From an uncultured Spirochaetaceae bacterium (lineage in GTDB: Bacteria > Spirochaetota > Spirochaetia > Sphaerochaetales > Sphaerochaetaceae), in NCBI GenBank assembly GCA_900315435.1, contig OMYY01000007.1, positions 25,302-89,301 of the forward strand: a stretch of 64,000 nt of DNA, written 5' to 3'. The position numbers were made by a program, and so were the translations under genes. The notes beneath the pieces are model-generated. The model was not told the DNA's origin. It worked only from the letters and a program-made list of their open reading frames with translations, and searched no databases. Of this stretch, positions 7,850 to 14,548 are shown in pieces; position 1 is the stretch's first letter; each line of letters starts with the position of its first letter.

Positions 7850-9343
7850 ATGACGTTTACTACCATTGTTTCTGGTTTCTTGGCCACTCTTACGAGTCCA
7901 ATGACCTTGTTTTGTACCTTGCTGGGTACTTTTGTCGGTCTGGTATTTGGTTCGCTTCCTGGACTTTCCGCGACCATGGGAGTGGCGCTGCTGATTCCCA
8001 TGACCTTCACGCTGACGCCCACCAATGCTATTGGAATGCTGCTTGGCGTCTACATCGGAGGCATCGCCGGAGGTGCGGTTTCGGCAATCTTGTTGAATAT
8101 CCCCGGAACCCCTTCCTCGGTGGTCACGACCATCGACGGATATCCCATGACGCAAAAGGGACATGCCGCACGTGCTCTTGGATGGGCGGCGTTCTCTTCC
8201 GGATGGGGCAGCATCATCAGCTGGTTGTTGCTGATCACCATCTCTCCTGTCCTGGCGAGGCTGTGCACGAGTTTCGGATCTCCCGAGTATGCCGCATTGG
8301 CGTTCTTCGGTCTTTCCATCATCGCAGCGGTTTCTGGCGAATCCATCATCAAAGGACTGGTTGCCGGTCTTTTGGGCGTGTCCCTTTCTTTTGTGGGAAT
8401 CGACCCGATTTGGGGTGATCTCCGCTTCACGTTCGGGAACATCAACCTGATGGGTGGCATCAGTACCATCGCCGCACTGATCGGCTTGTACTCGATTCCC
8501 CAGATTCTGGACAGTTGTCTGAGCCCGGACAACAAGAAGGTGTCCGGCAAGGAGCTCTCCATCAAGGAGATTGTACCTCCTTTGAAGGAGCAGGCCGCTC
8601 ATGCCATGGACATCCTTCGCTCCTCGTTGATTGGTACGATAATCGGCATCATTCCTGCTACCGGAGGAAACATTGCTGCATTCATCGCCTATGACCAAGC
8701 GAAGCGGTTCAGCAAGAACCCGGATAACTTCGGCAAGGGAGAACCCGCCGGCATCATCGCCAGCGAGGCTTCGAACAACGGCGTGTGTGGTGGTGCCTTG
8801 ATTCCCATGATGACGCTCGGCATTCCGGGCGACAGCGTCACCGCTGTCCTGATGGGTGGCTTGATGATCCATGGCTTGCAACCGGGACCGGCGCTTTTTA
8901 CCGATCATGCTCCGGAAGTGGTGGGTATCTTCACGACTGTGCTGATTGCGACGATCTTCATGGTCGCCCTCCAGGTCTTTGGCATCAAGATTTTCGTGAA
9001 GACCTTGAATGTACCGATCAACTATCTGGATGCCGTCTTGGTCGTCCTCTCCTTGGTCGGCTCCTATGCCATCCGTGGAAACATGTTCGACGTTTACCTG
9101 ACGCTCTTCTTCGGTGTGGGGGGATACCTGCTGAAGAAAGGAGGGTTCCCCATGGCGCCCGTAGTCTTGGGTCTTGTCTTGGGCAGCATGTTCGAAGGGG
9201 AATTCCGACGAGGCATGAAGCTTGGCGGCGGCAACATCGCGATCTTCTTTACCCGCCCGGTTTCCTTGCTGTTCATCTTGATCACCATGGCGGTCATCAT
9301 CTCGACAGCAATTCGGGCCCACTCCCGGAAACAGAAAAAGTGA
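7850..9343 (+). CDS. TctA-family large permease subunit of a TTT carrier
   Basis: 497-residue polytopic membrane protein (roughly 11-12 transmembrane segments) forming the translocation channel of the TTT system. Family hallmarks include LPGLSATMGVALLIPMTF, GAVSAILLNIPGTPSSV, DGYPMTQKG and ASEASNNGVCGGALIPM, typical of TctA. SD GGAGGG precedes the ATG. It is the last gene of the 1682-9343 operon and is followed by a clear terminator at 9368-9402. Confidence 0.93.
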   Translation: MTFTTIVSGFLATLTSPMTLFCTLLGTFVGLVFGSLPGLSATMGVALLIPMTFTLTPTNAIGMLLGVYIGGIAGGAVSAILLNIPGTPSSVVTTIDGYPMTQKGHAARALGWAAFSSGWGSIISWLLLITISPVLARLCTSFGSPEYAALAFFGLSIIAAVSGESIIKGLVAGLLGVSLSFVGIDPIWGDLRFTFGNINLMGGISTIAALIGLYSIPQILDSCLSPDNKKVSGKELSIKEIVPPLKEQAAHAMDILRSSLIGTIIGIIPATGGNIAAFIAYDQAKRFSKNPDNFGKGEPAGIIASEASNNGVCGGALIPMMTLGIPGDSVTAVLMGGLMIHGLQPGPALFTDHAPEVVGIFTTVLIATIFMVALQVFGIKIFVKTLNVPINYLDAVLVVLSLVGSYAIRGNMFDVYLTLFFGVGGYLLKKGGFPMAPVVLGLVLGSMFEGEFRRGMKLGGGNIAIFFTRPVSLLFILITMAVIISTAIRAHSRKQKK

Positions 9344-9367
9344 TTTCTGGCAAAAAGCTTTTCATCG

Positions 9368-9402
9368 GAGGGACGCTCTCAAAAAGAGGGTGTCCCTCTT
9401 TC
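9368..9402 (+). terminator. intrinsic terminator of the glycerate/TTT operon
   Basis: Stem GAGGGAC/GTCCCTC with an inner CTCTC/GAGGG pairing and an AAAAA loop, followed by TTT. Confidence 0.75.
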
Positions 9403-9414
9403 GCATCCCTGGCA

Positions 9415-10122
9415 TCAGCTGTCCACGGGAAGGGAAGGAGACGATTCGTCATTTCTTTTGGTTTTGGGATAATCAAGCTTTGCCTGGAGTCGGCGACGTT
9501 CTTTCGGGGAAATGCACAAGACCTCCATAGCTTGCACATTTGACAGGTTGAGATGTGCGGAAAGATTTCGGATGCTTTCGAGGAAGGCTTCATCTCTGCC
9601 TTCCAGTCTGCCTTCTTTCCACAAGGAACGTCCTGCTCCTTCAAACATGCTCGAATCCTCCTTTGCCGAAGAGGGAAGATCGACATCCCAGTCTTTCTTC
9701 AGCATTTCATTCCTCTCTCCGGTCGGAAGCAGTGCATCCAAGCATACGCCCAGCATGCCTGCTACTGTATGAGATTGTACATGCTTGAGATCGGGGACGC
9801 AAACTGCCACTACTTTCAACCCTCGTAGGGGGTCTTCCCATGTGGGGGAGGTCCCTTCCAGGGATGTGAGCTTTCTGCTGGTCATGCTCCATTCCACCAC
9901 CCGTCCCTGGTTCTTCTTTGCCGGTTTCAAGAACAGCCAGACTGACACCACCGCCGCAAGGTCTCCGTAATGGTCGTTCGTGAAGATGTCCTCCTTCTGC
10001 TCGCTGACCAGCCGGCAGGGGTCATAGGATGCGCCACTTGAAAGACGCTGTCCTGTCCAACGCCAGTACCAATTGGAAACGTATTCCTTATGCAGATATC
10101 TCATGCAGTTTGCTGCCTGCAT
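9415..10122 (-). pseudogene. Rpn/PD-(D/E)XK family relic, C-terminal part
   Basis: Minus-strand open frame of 235 codons without the nuclease core expected at the N-terminus. It aligns by eye with the relic at 862-1499: CRLVSEQKEDIF and YGDLAAVVSVWLFL against ARLVVSRKGKVF and YGSLSPVVSVWLIL, and MFEGAGRSLWKEG against MFEGSGMDLWNE. No SD precedes the nominal ATG at 10122 and the first 20 codons look unrelated. I read it as a 5'-deleted member of the same multi-copy family. An insertion of extra sequence (around EGTSPTWEDPLRG) relative to the other copy is also visible. Confidence 0.65.
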
Positions 10123-10159
10123 GACAAGCTTGATGGTACCAACAACATATGCAAGGCGA

Positions 10160-10648
10160 CTAAGAGAACTTTATTTGGCCCAAACCATTCCACAGTTCCT
10201 CCTTGATTTCCCAATGGCCATGAGAACCACGCCCGATAAAATGCACATGTTTCATGTCTTTGATTCTGCGTTTGATTGTTTTTGCACTTACGCCGAGTTT
10301 CATGGCCATTGTTTCGGTACTGATGTTCCTGTCCTTTCGAATAAGCTCACCAATGAACGCATTCAGGTCTGTCTGATGAAATTCTTGGGGGACATCGTCC
10401 CTCTCGTAATTCAAATTTGGGAGGACCACAGTGCATTCATATCTATTCGACCAAAACTTCGGATGTGTATTTTCGGTAAAATTGACCTGAGAAGTATAAC
10501 CGTTAACCACTACCTTTTCGTTCCATATATCCAAGTCGATTGAAGACATCAGCCAGTACAGGATTCCTTCTTGTGGAAGGAACCGTAAGCGGGTCTCGGT
10601 CCTGGATTGCAGATCCATCTGGCATTCCCCCGGGTGAGTAGATTTCAA
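10160..10648 (-). pseudogene. fragment of an AlbA_2/RecG-like ATP-binding or regulator protein with winged-helix C-terminus
   Basis: 162 codons on the minus strand. The C-terminal part (LGVSAKTIKRRIKDMKHV and IGRGSHGHWEI) is the winged helix found at the end of AlbA_2/RecG-like proteins, which contain roughly 400-500 residues. The upstream half (WSNRYECTVVLPNLNYE) is compatible with the region before it, but the ATP-binding core is missing and the 5' end runs into non-coding DNA. It is most likely a truncated gene in the same decayed patch as the Rpn relic. Family assignment is moderate. Confidence 0.45.
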
Positions 10649-10949
10649 GATTGATACGGGTGCTTCCCTTTGTATGGTACCTGTATCACCTCCAAACTAC
10701 CATACCAGCGTTCTGGGGATTTGATTCTTGAAGGAGGAGAACGTGCTTGATCGGGTACAGAAGGGACCAACCGGAATCGGAAAACGGGGTTCAGTTACGG
10801 CTTTGCCATGGTAGTGCAAAAAGAAGTCTCTGAAGTGCAATAAATGAATATAACGATACATTGTAAATAAATAACCATTGTTGCTCTTGTGGTTTACAAG
10901 AAAAATGGTACCTAATTTCAATTTTTTCATAAATTTTCTCAAATTCGTG
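10649..10949. other. intergenic stretch with no supported gene
   Basis: Between the decayed genes and the small-RNA promoter. Some codon-like sequence on the plus strand (around 10720-10800) may be the debris of a lost gene, but no intact frame, start or RBS supports a gene. Base composition turns AT-rich from about 10840. Confidence 0.4.
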
Positions 10950-10979
10950 TTGACACTGCTTGCCAAATCTTATTATATT
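10950..10979 (+). promoter_or_regulatory. strong sigma-70 promoter for the predicted small RNA
   Basis: Perfect -35 TTGACA (10950-10955), 18-bp spacer, -10 TATATT (10974-10979; TATTAT at 10971 overlaps). AT-rich upstream region resembling an UP element. No start codon with an SD follows before the terminator. Confidence 0.7.
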
Positions 10980-10985
10980 CCGTGT

Positions 10986-11105
10986 CAAGAAAAGATAACG
11001 ACATGCGAGAGTTCTTTTGAACTTAAAGCAAACAACGGGATTTTTTCTAACCTCCTTTTGTGACCGACCTTGGGTTTAACCTCCTTTTCCCGGGTCGGTT
11101 TTTTA
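10986..11105 (+). ncRNA. predicted small RNA with duplicated anti-Shine-Dalgarno motif
   Basis: About 120 nt between a consensus promoter and an intrinsic terminator. Stem-loop AGTTC-TTTT-GAACT at 11010-11023 is followed by an unpaired A/T-rich linker. TAACCTCCTTTT occurs exactly twice, at 11048-11059 in the linker and at 11077-11088 in the loop of the terminator hairpin. CCTCCTTT is the sequence of the 3' tail of 16S rRNA, so the RNA presents two mimics of the anti-SD to purine-rich ribosome-binding sites. Known bacterial sRNAs with exposed C/U-rich anti-SD loops repress translation. I do not recognise this RNA as 6S, tmRNA, SRP or RNase P RNA. Function is inference. Confidence 0.62.
11063..11104 (+). 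terminator. intrinsic terminator of the predicted small RNA
   Basis: ACCGACC (11063-11069) pairs with GGTCGGT (11093-11099); a second GGG/CCC segment (11072-11074 with 11089-11091) sits on top with one bulged T. The 14-nt terminal loop is TTTAACCTCCTTTT. Six T follow. Confidence 0.78.
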
Positions 11106-11437
11106 TTTCTATATAGTGCAACTGGATAATGGCTTGCTCAATTGGGCGAAATACAAGAATCCGCATACAGGAAGGCAGGAATTCATTTGCAAGTACATGT
11201 GAACCGAGTCACATGTATCTGCATATCTGTAGCAATATCTGCAAGACGAGGATTTTGCGCATGGCATGGGCCAGCTCCGCTGCACACAGATATGCAACCT
11301 TCTTCATCATTCTCCACGGTCCTGCCCTTTGCTTCTTCGGGGATTTCAGGGTAAGGTAGAAATGCACCGGGGGAAGATTCCAGCCCGCTCTTCCACTCTC
11401 CATCCCGATGTCCTAGGGCGATTGCAACGACAAGAAG
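11106..11437. other. stretch without a supported gene
   Basis: Short open frames exist on both strands (for example minus 11183-11485), but none has an SD, recognisable domain or consistent codon use. A hairpin that could terminate plus-strand transcription closes the stretch at 11439-11475. Probably decayed sequence. Confidence 0.35.
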
Positions 11438-11438
11438 A

Positions 11439-11475
11439 GGCACTTTCTCGAACTTCAATCGGGAAAGTGCCTTTT
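11439..11475 (+). terminator. terminator-like hairpin
   Basis: GGCACTTTC (11439-11447) pairs with GAAAGTGCC (11463-11471), followed by TTTTCT. No gene on the plus strand is recognised upstream, so its function is unclear; it lies just after the 3' end of the PHP gene on the other strand. Confidence 0.5.
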
Positions 11476-11497
11476 CTATGTACATCCAGCGTGTTCC

Positions 11498-12247
11498 TCA
11501 GTGGTATTTCCGGTCGATTCCCTTTTCTTTCTTCCTTCGTTCGATATAGGAATCGATCCGGTTGAAATCAGCGTTGAGAATCAGCTCGGGCGGGAACTGT
11601 TCATCCTCAAGGATGTCCAGGGCTGCCTTGACATTGCCGACGGCCCACATGTTGTGGGCGTCACTGTCCACACAGACCGGCACGTCGTACTGCCTGCACA
11701 ACCGCATCAGGTCTCTGCAGTTGGGTTCGGATCCGGGCCTGATGGCAAATGAGTTGGCGTTGATTTCCAATGCCTTGCCTGTATCTCTCAAGGCCTTGAC
11801 CACCGCCACGTGGTCGAACGGGTAGGCGGGGTTGCCGGGATGGCCAAGCAGATCGACCCACTGGTTGGCGATCGCGCTCAGCCAGCCTTCCGTATTCTGC
11901 CCGACGGTTCCTGGTTCAATAGCCTCGACATGGTAGCTGGCGATCACCCATTCCAGACGGCCAAGGACCCGGTCGTCCAGATCCAGTCTGCCGCTGAAGG
12001 ATTTGATGTTTGCCTCACAGCCACGGTAGAGCCTGATGCCCTCGGGGTTCTTGGGAAGGCCTGTCATGCAGAAGAAGTGGTGGCGGATGGCACCGTCCAT
12101 CATCTCCGGTCCATGGTCGGTGATGGCAAGGGCGACTAGGCCCTGCCGCTTTGCGGCGACAAGGTTTTCGTAGATGGTGCTGTAGGCATGTTGGCTTGCG
12201 ATGGTATGGGTATGGAAATCCCCGATGATGCGATATGCGTTGTTCAT
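11498..12247 (-). CDS. PHP-domain phosphatase/hydrolase, YcdX family
   Basis: 249-residue cytoplasmic metal-dependent hydrolase. The N-terminus carries the PHP signature GDFHTHTIASQHAYS (His12, His14, His20), then AITDHGPEM, GCEANI, ASYHVE, LLGHPGNP and CVDSDAH, which supply the trinuclear metal ligands of E. coli YcdX. Length equals the YcdX family. Natural substrate of the family is not firmly known (phosphoester hydrolysis). The start at 12247 follows the -10-like TACAGT by 6 nt without an SD, suggesting a leaderless mRNA. It is transcribed divergently from mutT. Confidence 0.88.
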   Translation of the reverse strand: MNNAYRIIGDFHTHTIASQHAYSTIYENLVAAKRQGLVALAITDHGPEMMDGAIRHHFFCMTGLPKNPEGIRLYRGCEANIKSFSGRLDLDDRVLGRLEWVIASYHVEAIEPGTVGQNTEGWLSAIANQWVDLLGHPGNPAYPFDHVAVVKALRDTGKALEINANSFAIRPGSEPNCRDLMRLCRQYDVPVCVDSDAHNMWAVGNVKAALDILEDEQFPPELILNADFNRIDSYIERRKKEKGIDRKYH

Positions 12248-12294
12248 GGCTCTACTGTAGTGAAAAGGGAAAAGAAAAGGAATAAAGTAGAACC
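12248..12294. promoter_or_regulatory. back-to-back promoters of the PHP gene and mutT
   Basis: Minus strand: TACAGT at 12259-12254, then 6 nt, then ATG. Plus strand: TAAAGT at 12283-12288, then 6 nt, then ATG. Both starts lack a properly spaced SD, so both mRNAs are predicted to begin at or next to the start codon. -35 elements are not convincing. Confidence 0.45.
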
Positions 12295-12693
12295 ATGCGA
12301 GTGGTCCAAGTCGTAGCGGCGGTCATAACCGACAAGGGTCGGATCTTCTGCGCCCAGCGCCATAGGGGAGGGGATGCAGGAGCAAAGTGGGAATTTCCCG
12401 GTGGGAAAGTGGAACCAGGCGAAACGGAACCCCAGGCTTTGCAAAGGGAGATACGGGAAGAGCTCCAGCTCGACATCGAAGTCGGGCGCCATATCGCTTC
12501 CGTTCGCCACACCTATCCGGACCTGACCATCGACCTGCATGTCTATCAGGCGCGTCTGCTGAGACCCCAAACCCCGACGCTGACCGAACACCTTGCCTAT
12601 GCTTGGAAGACCCTTGAAGAGCTTGATGATGTGGATTGGGCTGATGCGGACAGGGAAGTCTATCCGGTGGTGCGGAAGTCGTTAAGCGAATAA
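12295..12693 (+). CDS. mutT: NUDIX hydrolase, MutT-like (8-oxo-dGTP diphosphatase)
   Basis: 132-residue protein of MutT length. The Nudix box runs GGKVEPGETEPQALQREIRE-ELQL (residues about 36-59), with all conserved Gly, Glu and Arg positions. The N-terminal VVAAVITDKGRIFCAQR and KWEFPGGK are characteristic of MutT/CTP pyrophosphohydrolase-like enzymes that sanitise the nucleotide pool or act on cytidine nucleotides. Divergent from the PHP gene with a 47-bp gap. Confidence 0.88.
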   Translation: MRVVQVVAAVITDKGRIFCAQRHRGGDAGAKWEFPGGKVEPGETEPQALQREIREELQLDIEVGRHIASVRHTYPDLTIDLHVYQARLLRPQTPTLTEHLAYAWKTLEELDDVDWADADREVYPVVRKSLSE

Positions 12694-13078
12694 ATTAAAT
12701 CATTCTCGGTTGATGGATTCCGGAGACTATTTTCTCTAATCCAATGTGTACACGAAGTCGGGACGAGTTGTTCTTCTTGATGGGAATTTCTTGCTTTCTG
12801 GATAAGTCTATTCAGGTCGGCAAAGGCGATCATGGACTTGTTTCAGGTGGACCATTATGACATGGAACTGGTTCCTAGGAACAAGAAAAACATTGCCCAT
12901 AACTCAATCTTAACGGACTACTACCAAAAGACATGTTCATCTTAACAAGTTACAATCAATTCATATGCTCAAATGTCTCTTGATGGAAAAGAGGAGGGGC
13001 GAAATTTCTGAATTATCAACAAAAGTCTTTCATTTTTCACAAGAGGCACATATTCTAAAAAGGAGAAGGACTTTTACT
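12694..13078. other. intergenic left edge of the defence island, with a 37-codon ORF or gene remnant
   Basis: The base composition becomes AT-rich here. An ATG at 12832 opens a 37-codon frame ending TAA at 12945 (peptide begins MDLFQVDHYDMELVPR). Its composition is protein-like, but there is no SD and an in-frame upstream extension exists, so it may be the 3' remnant of a disrupted gene. No integration repeat or tRNA is visible. Confidence 0.35.
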
Positions 13079-14548
13079 ATGCCAGAAACTCGGCAGGCAA
13101 TCCCGTCTGCTTACAATACTATTAATTCCAATCGATGTGTTGGATACGAGATGGGAACAGCATTGGCGGATATCGTTGACAACAGCATTTCTGCCCATGC
13201 AACCAAGGTCGATATCTTTGCTTTTCCAAATCCTCTTTCCATTGCGATTTGTGATAACGGAACAGGAATGGATCAGGAAGGCTTAGACAATGCCATGACC
13301 TTTGGGGGGAAGGGAAACACTTTTCAGAGATCGCCGGAGGATTTAGGGCGATTCGGCTTAGGCCTTAAAACTGCGTCATTGTCCCAATGCAGGCAACTGA
13401 CTGTTATCACCAAAAAAGATGGTGTTGTTCTCGGCGGACGTTGGGACATGGATTATTTGGAAAACCACAACGAATGGAACTATCTTATTGTTCCTGAGGA
13501 GGAATGCCGGCAAGAAGTATCCCGGTCTCCATTGAGTAATTATGCATCAGGCACCCTCGTTATCTGGAAGAAATTTGATACTCTTGAAGATTCGGCCACA
13601 AACGTCCAAGCCTCCTTTGCAAAACAAACAGAATTAGCTCGGAAACATCTTGAGTTGGTCTTTCACCGTTACCTCTCCGGCGAGGAAAACCTCTCCAAAA
13701 TAAGTATGGCATGGAATAAGCGTTTGCTTGAGCCTAACGATCCATTCTTGACGGGAAAGGTTGGAGAAGTATCTCCTCCTATACCACTCCATTATAATAA
13801 TTCCACAATTATTGTTATTCCACATAAATTGCCTTATCCATCACAGGCAAAGAAAGAAACGAAAAGCCGTGAACTGGCGGATTTGGCTCTGGGTAAAACC
13901 TTGTTAGAGACCCAAGGCTTTTACATATACCGGAATAAACGGCTAATCAGCTGGGGGTCTTGGTTCAGGTTGGCGCCCAAACTCGATCGAACGAAACTTC
14001 TTCGGATTCAGGTAGATATCCCAAATTCGCTTGATTCGTATTGGCACTTGGATATCAAGAAATCGACAGCTTTTCCTCCAGATGCAATCAGGCAGCAGTT
14101 GAAGAACATCTTGGACCATCACGAGGAGTTTAGTGTCCGGACATTCAAGAGACGAATTTCCCAACAAACAAAATCACAAGTTCCCTATTGGAACAGAGTA
14201 ACAAGTCCGGACGGTGCTGTTGAGTATACAATCAATAAGATGCACCCTCTTGTCCAAGAGTTGTCCTCGGCTTTGCCAGATAATAAGAAATGGATTGTTT
14301 CCTCATTGCTTGATGATTTGTCGACCTTTTTCCCTGTTGCTTCGTTGCAAGCAGATCTTCAAGGTGACGCGTCAATCAAAAATGAGGATACGGTGGACTC
14401 GTATCAGGAAGAAGCTATCTGGAAGAAAATCGACATTTATTTGTCTCTTGGATATGACTTGGACAAAATAAAAGAGATTTCTCCAATCAGCGATTATCTG
14501 GAATATTTTGAAACATACATGCTACAGAAAGGGCAAACAAATGGATGA
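13079..14548 (+). CDS. MORC-like GHKL ATPase of a Z1/AIPR defence module
   Basis: 489-residue ATPase of the Hsp90/MutL/MORC (GHKL) class. Nucleotide-binding motifs are DIVDNSISA (Asn35 region), CDNGTGMD (58-65) and GRFGLGLKTAS (90-100), followed by an S5-like segment; the C-terminus is unassigned. Start at 13079 is chosen because AAGGA lies 8 nt upstream; the longer frame from 12965 adds 38 residues without family resemblance. Its stop overlaps the start of the Z1 gene by 8 bp. Prokaryotic MORC/paraMORC ATPases occur in restriction-like gene clusters with Z1 helicase-like proteins, nucleases and methylases. It probably uses ATP-driven dimer closure on DNA; mechanism not established. Confidence 0.85.
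   Translation: MPETRQAIPSAYNTINSNRCVGYEMGTALADIVDNSISAHATKVDIFAFPNPLSIAICDNGTGMDQEGLDNAMTFGGKGNTFQRSPEDLGRFGLGLKTASLSQCRQLTVITKKDGVVLGGRWDMDYLENHNEWNYLIVPEEECRQEVSRSPLSNYASGTLVIWKKFDTLEDSATNVQASFAKQTELARKHLELVFHRYLSGEENLSKISMAWNKRLLEPNDPFLTGKVGEVSPPIPLHYNNSTIIVIPHKLPYPSQAKKETKSRELADLALGKTLLETQGFYIYRNKRLISWGSWFRLAPKLDRTKLLRIQVDIPNSLDSYWHLDIKKSTAFPPDAIRQQLKNILDHHEEFSVRTFKRRISQQTKSQVPYWNRVTSPDGAVEYTINKMHPLVQELSSALPDNKKWIVSSLLDDLSTFFPVASLQADLQGDASIKNEDTVDSYQEEAIWKKIDIYLSLGYDLDKIKEISPISDYLEYFETYMLQKGQTNG

Noticed and set aside
10986..11105. Leader-peptide or ribosome-binding reading of the CCTCCTTTT repeats
   Set aside because: A five-codon ATG frame at 11003 has no SD. On the minus strand the repeats would be perfect SDs, but no start codon follows at a usable distance and the promoter and terminator point to the plus strand.
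11183..11485. 100-codon minus-strand gene
   Set aside because: No SD, no recognised domain, passes through a terminator-like hairpin; frame looks accidental.
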